Origin: Myxococcaceae bacterium
GTDB taxonomy: Bacteria; Myxococcota; Myxococcia; Myxococcales; Myxococcaceae
Length of the DNA: 44,920 bases
Direction of reading: 5' to 3'
Assembly: GCA_019694575.1 (NCBI GenBank)
Contig: JAIBBR010000027.1
Location: 1 to 44,920 of the forward strand
Positions 33,074 through 42,223 of the stretch are shown here, in pieces. The notes under the pieces were generated by a model. It worked only from the letters and a program-made list of their open reading frames with translations, was not told where the DNA came from and ran no database searches. The first letter of the stretch is position 1; each line of letters starts with the position of its first letter. The position numbers and the translations under genes were made by a program.

Positions 33074-34442
33074 ACTTCTGACTCAGTGTTTTGCGTTTGC
33101 TGCGATCGAAAATGGGCGGCGCTACCTTGGGGTGGGTGAGAAACGTGACGATGTCGCGCAAGTCAGTGTCGGGCAGGCGCTCGATGCTGAAGGGAGGCAT
33201 GAAGCGGTTGCCGTGGCCTTCCAGTCGGCGCACGCGCTTCACCACCCAGTCGGCTTCATACAACCCCGGCGCCCACACCGGGCCCACCCGACCGTCTAAG
33301 TGACAAGTCATGCAGTACTTGTCAGCGAGCTCTTTGCCGCGCACCGGGTCTCCGCCGGCCGGGTCTCGAATAGACGATTCGTAGGTGCGGTACAGCGTGC
33401 GGTAATCGAGCTCAGGTGAAGGGTCGGGGCTAATGGCTTCGATGAAGGCGAGCAGCGCGCTGCGTTGCGCTTCGGTCAAACCTTGCCCTTGCATGAAAAT
33501 CTTCTGGCAAATGTCGGCTGCTTTTCCCGCGTCGGTGGCAAAGCCGTTCCAAAAACGGGGGCGCTGCGCCGAATTGAACAGCGTGTGGGCGGGCCGCGCA
33601 TAACCGTCGGCCTGCACCAGCCCCGCCCGCTCGTCGCCGCGGGCATGGCAGTGCGCGCAGGTGAGCTTGTTGGTGCTGCCTCCTATTTCGGGTGAGTAGT
33701 AGTAGTGCTCACCTTTGGCTTTGGGCTCATCGCCTTTGAAGGCGAACGTTTTGTAAATTTGCGGTTTCGGTTTGCGCGGCGGGCGCGGCTTGGGTGGTGG
33801 GGCCAGCGGCAACACTTCAGTCACTGTCGGTTGCAGCGGCACTTTTGGGGTCGGCGCGCTCGCCACTGACGTCGTGGTGTCGGTGAACGCCACGTCGAAA
33901 AAAACGTCGGCCACGTCGCCCAATTTGAAGAAGAGCCGCTGCGGGCGCTGAATGTTGTAGTCAGCGAATGGCACCGCGAATTTGCCGCTCACCCACAGTG
34001 TGCCGTCGGCGTCTAAACGTGCCCGCGCGGTAAACCGCACCGCCCGCCGAACGCCGTGAAGCTCGAAGGTGCCCACTGCTTCGCCTTCAGCGCCTTGACC
34101 CTTTGCAATCGCCGTCGCTGAGGGTCGCTCGATTTTGTCGATGGTGAGCAGCGCGAAAGGAAAACGACTGGTCTGCAGAAACTCTTCGCGCATGTCGGCA
34201 TCACGCGCGGGAATACCCGTGCGTACGGTGTCGAGCGGCAGGCCCACCACGCCATGCCCGTTGGCCCAGGCGGCGGGGTCTAAGTCTAAATGGCCTTCGA
34301 CCGAGCGGCTTTCGCCCTTCACGTCGTCAATTGGCCCTTCAACGGTGAAGCGAATCGAGCCATGCGGGCCCGGCGCGACGCGGTAGCTGCCGGCGAACAC
34401 TGCTTGACTAAATAGACACAACGGCAAGAGCAAGCGCTTCAT
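33072..34442 (-). CDS. YceI domain fused to a diheme cytochrome c region
   Basis: 456 aa from ATG 34442. A signal peptide (cleavage after VFA) is followed by a YceI-like lipocalin-type beta-barrel to about residue 190 (SIRFTVEGPIDDVKGE, EFLQTSRFPFALLTI, GTFELHGVRRAVRF), a Pro/Lys-rich linker (about 195-230), then cytochrome motifs CAHCH (262-266) and CMTCH (377-381) with possible distal Met in HGNRFMPPFS. YceI proteins bind isoprenoid lipids such as ubiquinone-like chains, so a quinone-to-heme electron path within one chain is conceivable. Shine-Dalgarno AGGTGA (34451-34456) is 8 nt before this ATG and overlaps the kinase stop; GTG 34454 is the alternative start. Confidence 0.9.
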   Translation of the reverse strand: MKRLLLPLCLFSQAVFAGSYRVAPGPHGSIRFTVEGPIDDVKGESRSVEGHLDLDPAAWANGHGVVGLPLDTVRTGIPARDADMREEFLQTSRFPFALLTIDKIERPSATAIAKGQGAEGEAVGTFELHGVRRAVRFTARARLDADGTLWVSGKFAVPFADYNIQRPQRLFFKLGDVADVFFDVAFTDTTTSVASAPTPKVPLQPTVTEVLPLAPPPKPRPPRKPKPQIYKTFAFKGDEPKAKGEHYYYSPEIGGSTNKLTCAHCHARGDERAGLVQADGYARPAHTLFNSAQRPRFWNGFATDAGKAADICQKIFMQGQGLTEAQRSALLAFIEAISPDPSPELDYRTLYRTYESSIRDPAGGDPVRGKELADKYCMTCHLDGRVGPVWAPGLYEADWVVKRVRRLEGHGNRFMPPFSIERLPDTDLRDIVTFLTHPKVAPPIFDRSKRKTLSQK

Positions 34443-34450
34443 GTTTGGTT

Positions 34451-34456
34451 TCACCT
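34451..34456 (-). promoter_or_regulatory. Ribosome-binding site deciding the YceI-cytochrome start
   Basis: AGGTGA on the minus strand, 8 nt upstream of ATG 34442, overlapping the kinase stop codon. It favours ATG 34442 over the in-frame GTG 34454, which would have the site overlapping its own codon. The arrangement couples translation to the kinase gene. Confidence 0.6.
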
Positions 34457-35803
34457 CACGTCTACCAACACCACGGTTCGCGTCATGCGGTCGACCAGGG
34501 TGCGGCGTTCTTTCGAAAACAAGGCCGCGCCTGCGCCTCCCAGGCCCAACAGGGCAAACGTCACGGTGAGCAGCGCATAAGTCGCGTGCACCGTTTCAGA
34601 AGCCGATTCATACACGCTGCTCACCAGCAAAATGCCGAAGGCCAGCCAGACGTGTTGCAAAAGAAAACGCATCAAGCCCCGCAGCGGCGATACCGGGTTG
34701 TCGGGAGGCCGGCGCAAGGCGAGCCGCATCATCCACTGGGCGGGAGTGGCTCCCAACGCCACGATGCCGCCCATCACCCACAGCACCAGCACACCGAAGC
34801 CGAGCAAGGGAAAAAGCGCCCGGGTGAAGGCGGTCACCACCGCGAAGACTGACACGTCGAGGGCCCACGAGAGCACCCGCGACACAACGGTGGCGGGAAT
34901 AATCGGTTTCGGTTGTGCCTTTTTCAGCGCGTCAACCAGTTCGGCGTAGTCTTGAAAGCGGCGCGTCTTGTCGTGTTCTAGACAGCGGTCAATGACTTCG
35001 GCCAATGCCATGGGCAATTTCGGAGCGTGTTGGCGTATTTTCGGTGGCGGCGGCCCGGCGAAGTGTTCTCGCAGCGCTTGCAGGGTGTCGCCGCGGTTCG
35101 CCGGTTGGCCGGTGAGCAATTCGTAGAACGTCGCGCCCAGCCCGTAAATGTCGCTGCGCGCATCGAGCGCTTCACCGCGCGCTTGCTCGGGAGACATGTA
35201 TGCCGGGCTGCCCATGATGGCGCCCACCATCGTCAGCTTGGGCAACGCGGGGCTGGGCAGTGTGTCGTGCTCTCCCAAAGCGGCGGCTTCTTGCGTGTTC
35301 ACCGGCGCCGCGAGGCCGAAGTCAGCCAAGTGGGCCAAACCGAAACGGTCGAGCAGAATGTTATGGGGCTTGATGTCGCGGTGAATGATGTTGAGCCGCG
35401 CGGCTTCGCCCAAACCTTCGGCCAACCCCAGCATGTGGCGCGCGGCTTCTTCCCACGGCAGCCGCTGCGCAGGCTCGAGAAAGTCGGCCAGGCAGCCGCC
35501 GTCGACCAGCTCCATCACGATGTAGACCGCGTCTTGCTCTTGGCCGATGTAATAGACCTGCACCACGTTTGAATGGGCGATTTGCGCCTGTGCGCGGGCC
35601 TCACGAACGAAGCGGTCGACGAATTCGGAGCGCTGCGCCAAGTCAGAGCGAATGACTTTGATGGCCACTGGCCGTTGCAGCGAAGTGTCGAAACCGAGCA
35701 GCACTTCGCCCATGCCGCCGCGGCCCAAGACTTTGTCCAAGCGAAAGTGGTGCAGGTACCGCCCGCCGCTTTCGCCTGGTCTGCCGACCGATGGGGTGGT
35801 CAC
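34451..35803 (-). CDS. Serine/threonine protein kinase with C-terminal RDD membrane domain
   Basis: 450 aa from GTG 35803. Hanks-type kinase with all key motifs: glycine loop GRGGMGEV (27-34), catalytic Lys49, HRDIKPHN (141-148), DFG (161-163), APE-equivalent SPEQ, and a regulatory loop with several Thr/Ser. Residues about 300-450 form an RDD domain with three to four hydrophobic segments (WALDVSVFAVVTAF, WVMGGIVAL, WLAFGILLV), so the kinase is tethered to the inner membrane with the catalytic part in the cytoplasm. There is no extracellular sensor domain. The gene sits 3 bp after the truncated haemoglobin gene and overlaps the YceI-cytochrome ribosome-binding site; the three genes form one operon. 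Confidence 0.95.
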   Translation of the reverse strand: MTTPSVGRPGESGGRYLHHFRLDKVLGRGGMGEVLLGFDTSLQRPVAIKVIRSDLAQRSEFVDRFVREARAQAQIAHSNVVQVYYIGQEQDAVYIVMELVDGGCLADFLEPAQRLPWEEAARHMLGLAEGLGEAARLNIIHRDIKPHNILLDRFGLAHLADFGLAAPVNTQEAAALGEHDTLPSPALPKLTMVGAIMGSPAYMSPEQARGEALDARSDIYGLGATFYELLTGQPANRGDTLQALREHFAGPPPPKIRQHAPKLPMALAEVIDRCLEHDKTRRFQDYAELVDALKKAQPKPIIPATVVSRVLSWALDVSVFAVVTAFTRALFPLLGFGVLVLWVMGGIVALGATPAQWMMRLALRRPPDNPVSPLRGLMRFLLQHVWLAFGILLVSSVYESASETVHATYALLTVTFALLGLGGAGAALFSKERRTLVDRMTRTVVLVDVR

Positions 35804-35806
35804 CGT

Positions 35807-36265
35807 TTACGGGGCCTCGACGATGTCGCCGCGCATTGGCCCGAGCAACGCGAGCAGCTCGCCTTTTTCGGTCGCCGGTACTTTGAAGGCGTCGAGCGTG
35901 GCCACCAAATGGCCCACCACGATATCGAACTGGGCGTGGGTGATGTTCATGCCGGTGTGCACCGTTTTCATGTCGCGGCCCGAATATGTGCACGGGCCGC
36001 CGGTCGCGTAGCAAACCAACTCGACGAGCCGTTTGCGCAAGCGGGGCACGTGGCTGCCGGCGAAGGTGGCGTTGATGCGCTCGTCTTTCGCCAAGCGGCC
36101 CATGAAGTCGTCAATCACCGCTTCGATGGCCGGTTGGCCCCCGAGGCGCTGGTAGAGCTTGGCGTTTGCGGCCGGCGGGTTGGGCGCCGAAAAAGCCGCT
36201 TGCGGTGTGGTGGCGCAGCCAAAGGCACATACAGAGAACGCGGTCAGCGTGAGCAAAAGGCGCAT
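35807..36265 (-). CDS. Exported (probable lipoprotein) group I truncated haemoglobin
   Basis: 152 aa from ATG 36265. The globin 2-on-2 fold spans about 37-150: LYQRLGGQPAIEAVIDDF, then LVCYATGGPCTYSGRDM, proximal His103 in the KTVHTGMNITHAQFD block, and the following VVGHLVATLD. The N-terminus is a signal sequence with a lipobox-like AFGC (Cys17); Phe at -2 is atypical, so a type I signal is possible. Truncated haemoglobins bind O2 or NO and are usually cytosolic, so an exported copy is unusual. First gene of the operon haemoglobin, kinase-RDD, YceI-cytochrome. It is divergent from ogt. The frame runs on to 36865 but that part is antisense to ogt. Confidence 0.9.
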   Translation of the reverse strand: MRLLLTLTAFSVCAFGCATTPQAAFSAPNPPAANAKLYQRLGGQPAIEAVIDDFMGRLAKDERINATFAGSHVPRLRKRLVELVCYATGGPCTYSGRDMKTVHTGMNITHAQFDIVVGHLVATLDAFKVPATEKGELLALLGPMRGDIVEAP

Positions 36266-36358
36266 GTCGAAGCGAAGGTAGCAAACCGTTGCCTGAGCGG
36301 TGTTTGTAAAAGCGAAAACGTTGATCGCGAACGCGTGGCTTGCGAAGGTGGCGCGCGA

Positions 36359-36880
36359 ATGGAATCGAAACAAAACTACATCGTGATGAAGAGCCCGCTG
36401 GGGCCGCTGATGTTGACCAGCAATGGAGAAGCGCTTACTGGCCTGCACATGACGCCGCACCCGCCACGCGGCAGTGGGGTGGCCCGAGAAGACGAGGTTC
36501 TGAAGGCGACCAAGCTGCAGCTGCGCGACTATTTCAAAGGCACGTTGAAGGCCTTCGAAGTGCCGCTGCTCTTTAGTGCCGGCACCGCGTTTCAGCAGAA
36601 AGCGTGGCAGTGCCTGACGCAAATTCCCTACGGAGTAACGTGGACCTACCAGCAGCAGGCCAAGCGGCTGGGAGATGCAAAAGCCACCCGCGCGGTCGGT
36701 TCGGCGAATGGGCAGAACCCCATTTCCATCATCGTGCCTTGTCACCGCGTGGTGGGCGCCAACGGCTCGTTGATTGGGTACGGCGGCGGTTTGGAGCGTA
36801 AGCGCAAGTTGCTGCGGCACGAGTCGAAGTTCGCCGGGCCGGGGCGGTTCAAAGATTCGCCGCAATTGTCGTGGTGGTGA
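36359..36880 (+). CDS. ogt: Methylated-DNA--protein-cysteine methyltransferase
   Basis: 173 aa from ATG 36359, preceded by GAAGG about 10 nt upstream. Suicide repair of O6-alkylguanine. Active-site motif IIVPCHRVVG with Cys128, the DNA-binding Arg finger ATRAVGSANG (Arg111), and the family block IPYGVTWTYQQQAKRLG are all present. The N-terminal domain is short, as in Ogt rather than the Ada fusion. The much longer open frame from 35573 overlaps the haemoglobin and kinase genes on the other strand and is spurious. Divergent from the haemoglobin gene, convergent with the FG-GAP gene. Confidence 0.96.
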   Translation: MESKQNYIVMKSPLGPLMLTSNGEALTGLHMTPHPPRGSGVAREDEVLKATKLQLRDYFKGTLKAFEVPLLFSAGTAFQQKAWQCLTQIPYGVTWTYQQQAKRLGDAKATRAVGSANGQNPISIIVPCHRVVGANGSLIGYGGGLERKRKLLRHESKFAGPGRFKDSPQLSWW

Positions 36881-36900
36881 AGCGCAGATCTCCCGTCGCG

Positions 36901-36945
36901 GCAGCCAGAAGCTGACGAGAAGCCCTCCTCGTCGCTCGGAGCTGC
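36901..36945. terminator. Nested hairpin between convergent genes
   Basis: GACGAG (36914-36919) pairs with CTCGTC (36928-36933) around 8 nt; outside, GCAGC (36901-36905) pairs with GCTGC (36941-36945). The position between the convergent ogt and FG-GAP genes suggests a bidirectional terminator. No T-run follows on either strand within 10 nt, so confidence is low. Confidence 0.35.
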
Positions 36946-36962
36946 TTCACCTCACTCGCCTA

Positions 36963-39900
36963 TTAAAAATTCAACGGGGTGACGAAGGCGCTGCCATTCG
37001 CCGTGCCCGTTCGGTAGCTGATGGGCGCGCCAATACCGAGCAGTGCTTTCAGCGGCCCAGACGCAACAGAAAGACTTAAGTCTTGCCCGAAGTTGCCGCG
37101 CTCACGGTGGTCTCCCAAGAACATCATTACCGGCTCGCGTGCGCCCGAGAGGCCCGGCCCGCCCGCGAAAACGAAAACCGCTCCCGTGCCTTCGCCATTC
37201 ACATTGGCCCGTGACGCGCCCACCACCAAATCGACGATGCCGTCGCCGGTGAGGTCGACATTGCCTGCCAACGCCCGGCCAAATTGCGGCGCCCGGTCTT
37301 TGTAAACCAAGGGAATCGGCGTCAACCCGCCACCCCTCATCGGCACCAACGCGCTGCCTTGCGCCGGCCGCAGTGCCGCGATTTGCATTTTGTCGTAGAG
37401 CAGCACCGTGGGCTGCGTCACGCCCTCAAAGGGGTACAACCGCGCAGAGACGGCGATGAACTCGCGGTTGTCTCCCAGCACCTTGCCCACTGCCGCCGCG
37501 GCGTAACCGAACTGCACTGAGTTGATGCCCACGTCGATTTCGCCCGAGATGTACATGTAAGCCGGTTGCGTGTGCGCGCCGCATGCGCCGTTCGGGTCGA
37601 AGCCGAAGACGATAATCAGCCCCTGCGGAGTCACCAGGGGGTCTACCAGCCCGGAATTGAGGTTTCCGTAGCGCACGCCGACTTCGTCGCAGCCGTCGCC
37701 GTCGAGGTCGCCCAATGCCATCGGGCCGAAAGTGCCGCGGTTGTGCTGCGGCAACGTGAAGAGCGGCCCACACACCGCGGTCAGCTTCGACAGCGTCGCG
37801 TCAGCCGGCGGGCGGCCGGGAAAAATGTCGAGCCCCGAATTTCGCGTCAGCGCGATGTCTTCGTTGCCGTCATTGTTGAAATCGAAACCGCCGGCAATAC
37901 CCGTGCGTGCCAGGCCTGCGCGCAAGCAGGTGCCGCCATCGCACTCGCCATTAATCAGCTCGGGCGCCCATACCCGGTAGCCTTCTTTGAAGGTGCCGTC
38001 GCTCTGTGAAAGCTGCACCGTGACACCGCCCAACGCTTTCACGGGGCTCATCGTGCAACCGGCATCGAGCGGCAACTGCGCGTACTCGGTGTTGGTGGGC
38101 AACGGCGTTTGAAAACCGGGCAACGCAATCGCCAAGTCGGGGCGGCCGTCGCCGTTGAAATCGGTGAGCGCCACATCGACGCCCGAAAAGCGGCCTCCGA
38201 ATAACTGCTTGCCGTCGCGCACGTACGAGCCCACCGCGCCCTCGTGCACCACCAACGGCTGGTCACCTTTGCCCACTTCGTAAGCGATGGTTTGACCCAC
38301 CGAGGTGTCGTTGCCGAAAGCGTTTTGGTCAGGGCCCGAGTACCAAGGTGCACCCACCAGCACCCGCGGCTTACCGGCGATGGTGGCGGTTTCGAGGCTC
38401 ACGCCGAACTGTTCAGACGCCAAGTGGGCGGGCACGTCGGCGCTCGTCTTCGCCCACGCGTCGATGGGGCCGGTGCCGAGAAACGCGTCGACACGGCCGG
38501 TGAAATCGCCTCCGTCGGTGGTGGCGCGTGATGCGACCGTGACGAGCCCCAAAGTGCCTGCCGGCCGCCACGCGGCCAACGCCGTGCCCAACGTGTCGGC
38601 CCGGTCTCCCGCGCGAAATTCGAACGCTTTGTTGCGCACCGTGCCCTGCGGCAGGCTGTGAAGCCCAAACACCGCAATCTTGCCGGTCTGCAGCAAGGTC
38701 GGCGCCGGCGGGTTGTGCGCGTACGGAGCACCCACCACCAACGACAAACCCGCGCCGTCTTCAAGCTCTGCCAACGTGAAAGAGCGCCCCATCTGCCAGC
38801 CGGCGGTTTCACCGTAGAAGCGCGCGTAAGCGTCGGTGCGCTCCAAAGTCGTGGCGGCGGTGGGCACGGGTGAAGAAGTGGGCCCGCGCCCAGTGAGGTT
38901 GAAGAGATAGACGCCTCCGCCGTTGCTGCCGCCTGCGGTGCCGCCGTCAGCGCTCAAGTTGGGCGAGTCAGCGCGGTCGAGCGCCGTCAACAACATCGCG
39001 GGGTGGTCCAATTCTTTGGGTACGTAACCCAAGCGCAGTGTGCCTTCGTCGCCGTCAGCGAAATTCACCGGCAACACATACAGGTCGGGCTTTTCGACGA
39101 AGCGCGGTGCCGTGACGCGGGCGAAGTGCACGGCCACCGCGGGTTGGGTGCGGTTGGGGCTGCCGCCGTCAGGCAACGGAGCCGAAGTCACACCGTTGAA
39201 CGCCAAGTCGGCCAAACCGTCGCCGTCGAAGTCGCCTACCGCGAGCGAACGGCCAAAACGCAGATTGTGGGTGGCCTTGAACGTCTTGTCGGGCGCCAAG
39301 TCCCAACCGCCCAAACGAAACGCGCTCTGGTCAGCGATGCCGCCGCCGCGTTGACCAAGAAAAACGTCAACCACGCCGCGCGACGAAATTTGAGCGGTCG
39401 GCGCCAAGTCAGCCAGCGGGCTCGTCACCACCAAGTCTTTGATGCCGTCTGAATTGACGTCGAAAATCGCCAGTGCCGCGCCGAAGTTTCCACCGCGCGC
39501 CACGCCGCTCAAGTCGCTGCGCATCTTCTTGGGGCCTGCAGACGTGAAGAGGTACAGCTGCACCACGCCCGAGTCGCCCCCCGTCACGTCAGCCCCGGGT
39601 GCGCTCACCGCCAAGTCGTCGCGCCCGTCGCCGTCTAAGTCGCCCGCCGCCATGACCGCGCCCAGCTGCGCGGTGTCGCTTTCACCCAGCAAGGTCCACG
39701 TTGCCATCGAGGGGAGCCCCGCCGCCGAACCTTTGTAGATGAAGACCGCGCCCCCCGAGGGAAAGGAAAGGTCGCTTTCGGCGATGCCCACCGCCACGTC
39801 GGCAAAACCGTCTCCGTCGAAGTCACCTGTCACCACCGAAGCCACGTCGGTTAAGTGCCCATGCGGGCGGCCCTCGCGCTTCAGTTCTTCGAGAATGCGC

Positions 39901-40673
39901 ACCGTGACGCTCGTTTTTTCGCCGGTGTAGCGGTCGACGCCTTCGAGCTGCGCCGTGCCCGTGTCGCCCGCGGCCGAGATGAACGTGTTGCCCATGACCG
40001 AGCCAGGGCCCGAAAGCTTGGACCACGTCACTTGCCCGCTGCCGTTGGCCACACCCAACGGCGCTTGCGCCCCCGCGGGAATGCCCAACTTGGGAGGCAC
40101 CGCGCGCAACTGCGCCGACGCGCTGACCGCGTATTGCAACAGCACTTGCTCGCCGGTGCCGGTGTCTTCGACGGTGATGAGGTCTAACCCGTTGGTGGCA
40201 CCCGCCACGTAGTTGCCGGTGGCACTGAGGCTGCCGCCTGAGCCGAGTGCCTGCGCGGTGAAGCGGGCTGTGCCCAACGCACCCGAGACGGTGATGGTGA
40301 ACGCGGTGGCGGGCTTCACCGTGGCGCGGCTGGGCGCGACGTAAAAAGCGCCGCGCACTTCCACCGTGGTGGTGGCTTCGTTGCCGCAGTCGTCGATGAC
40401 GGTCAGCGTGTCGGTGGCTGGAGTGGGCCCCGCGATGAAACGGCCTTCGCGCAGTTCTCCATTTGAGCCGCCCACCGCCGCGCTGTAGCTGTAATGACCG
40501 CTACCGCCCGATGCGGTGAGCGCCACCGGCGCATTGACGTGCACCAAGGGGGGCACTGCTTCGAGCTTCACTTCTGACAGCCCGTCGCAATGGTCAATGG
40601 GGGGCGGCTTGGGCGGCAACGCGTTGTCGTCGCACGCGGCCAACAGCATGCAGCCAAGCAAAGCGGCTCTCAC
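36963..40673 (-). CDS. Very large FG-GAP (integrin-type beta-propeller) lipoprotein
   Basis: 1236 aa from GTG 40673, which overlaps the preceding stop (GTGA) and gives a signal ending in LLAAC, acylated Cys14. The first 250 residues contain two or three Ig-like/PKD-like beta domains (VALTASGGSGHYSYSA, FTITVSGALGTARFTA). From about 275 onward come at least eight calcium-type FG-GAP repeats: DFDGDGFAD, DLDGDGRDD, DVNSDGIKD, DFDGDGLAD, DFNGDGRPD, DFNNDGNED, DLDGDGCDE and DLTGDGIVD. These build one or two seven-bladed propellers, suited to binding a ligand or partner at the cell surface. No enzymatic motif is seen. The longer frame to 40841 is an artefact. Last gene of the exported redox operon. 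Confidence 0.9.
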   Translation of the reverse strand: MRAALLGCMLLAACDDNALPPKPPPIDHCDGLSEVKLEAVPPLVHVNAPVALTASGGSGHYSYSAAVGGSNGELREGRFIAGPTPATDTLTVIDDCGNEATTTVEVRGAFYVAPSRATVKPATAFTITVSGALGTARFTAQALGSGGSLSATGNYVAGATNGLDLITVEDTGTGEQVLLQYAVSASAQLRAVPPKLGIPAGAQAPLGVANGSGQVTWSKLSGPGSVMGNTFISAAGDTGTAQLEGVDRYTGEKTSVTVRILEELKREGRPHGHLTDVASVVTGDFDGDGFADVAVGIAESDLSFPSGGAVFIYKGSAAGLPSMATWTLLGESDTAQLGAVMAAGDLDGDGRDDLAVSAPGADVTGGDSGVVQLYLFTSAGPKKMRSDLSGVARGGNFGAALAIFDVNSDGIKDLVVTSPLADLAPTAQISSRGVVDVFLGQRGGGIADQSAFRLGGWDLAPDKTFKATHNLRFGRSLAVGDFDGDGLADLAFNGVTSAPLPDGGSPNRTQPAVAVHFARVTAPRFVEKPDLYVLPVNFADGDEGTLRLGYVPKELDHPAMLLTALDRADSPNLSADGGTAGGSNGGGVYLFNLTGRGPTSSPVPTAATTLERTDAYARFYGETAGWQMGRSFTLAELEDGAGLSLVVGAPYAHNPPAPTLLQTGKIAVFGLHSLPQGTVRNKAFEFRAGDRADTLGTALAAWRPAGTLGLVTVASRATTDGGDFTGRVDAFLGTGPIDAWAKTSADVPAHLASEQFGVSLETATIAGKPRVLVGAPWYSGPDQNAFGNDTSVGQTIAYEVGKGDQPLVVHEGAVGSYVRDGKQLFGGRFSGVDVALTDFNGDGRPDLAIALPGFQTPLPTNTEYAQLPLDAGCTMSPVKALGGVTVQLSQSDGTFKEGYRVWAPELINGECDGGTCLRAGLARTGIAGGFDFNNDGNEDIALTRNSGLDIFPGRPPADATLSKLTAVCGPLFTLPQHNRGTFGPMALGDLDGDGCDEVGVRYGNLNSGLVDPLVTPQGLIIVFGFDPNGACGAHTQPAYMYISGEIDVGINSVQFGYAAAAVGKVLGDNREFIAVSARLYPFEGVTQPTVLLYDKMQIAALRPAQGSALVPMRGGGLTPIPLVYKDRAPQFGRALAGNVDLTGDGIVDLVVGASRANVNGEGTGAVFVFAGGPGLSGAREPVMMFLGDHRERGNFGQDLSLSVASGPLKALLGIGAPISYRTGTANGSAFVTPLNF

Positions 40674-42214
40674 GGCAACATGCCTCCGTTCACCCAGCGC
40701 ACGATGCGTGAAATCAACGTCGGGTCGAGCGGCCCGTCGGCGGGCATGCGCTTGTCTTTGACCGCGGTGACAATCAATGCGCCCTCTCGCTTCCACAATT
40801 CGTAGACTGACAGGTCGCGCCCCGGGCCGGTGACGTGGCACTTGGCGCAGCGCGCTTCGAAGAGCGGTTTAATGTCGGCTTGCCAGGCCACCGGGCCGCT
40901 CAAGCCCGCTTTGAGCTCGAAGTGCACCCGGCGCGTCGCCAGCGCGCCGTCTTTGTAAACCGCAATCGCTGACAGCGTGTGCGGCCCGTCGTTGTAGCCC
41001 GTGAGTGAGAAGGGCTTGGGCTCGCCGTTGTCGGCGCCCCCCAATGAAAACACCCATTGCCCGGTGTACGCGCCGGTGCCCGGCAGGGCGTCGTCGAAGC
41101 GCACTGGCGATTCTTCACCCTCGTCGATGCGGTAACGCACTGCTTGCACTTCGCGCTGATGAGAGACCTGAACTGTCACGACCGCTTCAGTGCCGTACAC
41201 TTCTTCGTTTTGAAAAATGCCCGACAGCCGTGGCACCCAGCCGTTAGAGATGACGTGGCTTTGCTCTCTTTCACGCACCCAGGCAGTACCGGCCGCGTCG
41301 ACTGCTTGCAGTGTCAAACCGGCAGCGAGATTTTTGGCTTCACCCCACGCACCTTCGTCAGCGTCGTACCGGTACAGCGCGTCGTCTACGCGCAGCCAAG
41401 CAAAGCGGCCGGCCGAAAGCAATTGCTCAGGAGCGTGGGCCAGCGCGTAACGAAACCACGTGCCGCCACGAAAGCGCCACAGGTTGCCCGCTTGGGTGAT
41501 GGCCCACAGTTCTCCCGCTGACTTGGGTGACGGCGCAATACCCGCCAACGCCAACACGCCGCCTTTTAAATTCTCAAGCGACAGCCCGCTCTCTTTAATC
41601 AGGTAGCCGCCCGCTGACTGACGCTCGGCGCAGTGAAGCTTTTCGGCGCCCGCGAACCACACGGCTTCTGCGCCTGACGGGCCCGGCGCGACTGCGAGCG
41701 AAGTAATGCCTTCCAAGTGGGCTCCGCTGGAAGTGAGCTCGAAGAGCTGGCCGTTTTCCAATCGAAACAAGCCGCTCTGGTGCGCAAGCCACGCCACGCC
41801 GTCAGCACCGAGCCCCGTCGCCACCAAACCGTCAGCGCTGAGCCGCGACTGCCAGGGCGGCGCGATGACCCAGCCTGATTCAGCCACGAAGAGCCCCGTA
41901 GACGTGCCTAGCAACGCCGAGAACGGCCCCAGTGGCCATACCGCTGTGACAGGGCCAGGCGCCACTGGGTTGCCAGGGTGAGCCAGGAGCGGCGCTTGGG
42001 AGCCGTCAGCGCGCAACCGCACCCCTTGCCCCGCTGTGCCCGCGAAAATGCCGCCGCCGCGTTGGTCGGCAAACCCGGGCGCCGACGAAATCGCGCTCGA
42101 CGACAGCAGCACGCTGGCTTCGAAAGGCGTGGGCGAAATTGCTTCAGAAACAACCCCCGTGCCGCACGCGCACAGCCCCAGGCCCGTCAGAAGAAAGAGA
42201 AAAGACGAATGCAT
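40670..42214 (-). CDS. Lipoprotein with propeller-like repeats and a C-terminal monoheme c-type motif
   Basis: 514 aa. Signal sequence ends in GLCAC (probable acylated Cys17). Residues about 45-340 show repeated short strands ending in Trp or Leu plus Gly/Ala (GVAWLAHQSGLFRLENG, ELWAITQAGNLWRF, RFAWLRVDDALYRYD), compatible with an irregular beta-propeller. Residues about 350-440 look like an Ig-type strand block. The C-terminus has one heme site CAKCH (456-460), then DKRMPADGPLD with a likely distal Met, as in cytochrome-c-like modules found in planctomycetal and myxobacterial surface proteins. It overlaps the FG-GAP start and follows the DUF1501 gene by 9 bp. Role unknown. Confidence 0.83.
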   Translation of the reverse strand: MHSSFLFLLTGLGLCACGTGVVSEAISPTPFEASVLLSSSAISSAPGFADQRGGGIFAGTAGQGVRLRADGSQAPLLAHPGNPVAPGPVTAVWPLGPFSALLGTSTGLFVAESGWVIAPPWQSRLSADGLVATGLGADGVAWLAHQSGLFRLENGQLFELTSSGAHLEGITSLAVAPGPSGAEAVWFAGAEKLHCAERQSAGGYLIKESGLSLENLKGGVLALAGIAPSPKSAGELWAITQAGNLWRFRGGTWFRYALAHAPEQLLSAGRFAWLRVDDALYRYDADEGAWGEAKNLAAGLTLQAVDAAGTAWVREREQSHVISNGWVPRLSGIFQNEEVYGTEAVVTVQVSHQREVQAVRYRIDEGEESPVRFDDALPGTGAYTGQWVFSLGGADNGEPKPFSLTGYNDGPHTLSAIAVYKDGALATRRVHFELKAGLSGPVAWQADIKPLFEARCAKCHVTGPGRDLSVYELWKREGALIVTAVKDKRMPADGPLDPTLISRIVRWVNGGMLP

Positions 42215-42223
42215 GAAGTCGCT

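Noticed and set aside
35573-36358. Long plus-strand frame running into ogt from upstream
   Set aside because: The first 262 codons are antisense to the kinase and haemoglobin genes; the MGMT similarity begins only at ATG 36359.
37000-40000. Repetitive DNA pattern (GTCGCCGTC-like strings) suggestive of a tandem repeat array
   Set aside because: The periodicity comes from the DxDGDGxxD codons of the FG-GAP protein repeats; spacing is irregular and there are no identical DNA units or spacers, so not a CRISPR or satellite.
40674-40841. N-terminal extension of the FG-GAP protein
   Set aside because: The extension lies inside the upstream lipoprotein gene in another frame, is Arg/His-rich, and pushes the signal peptide to the interior.
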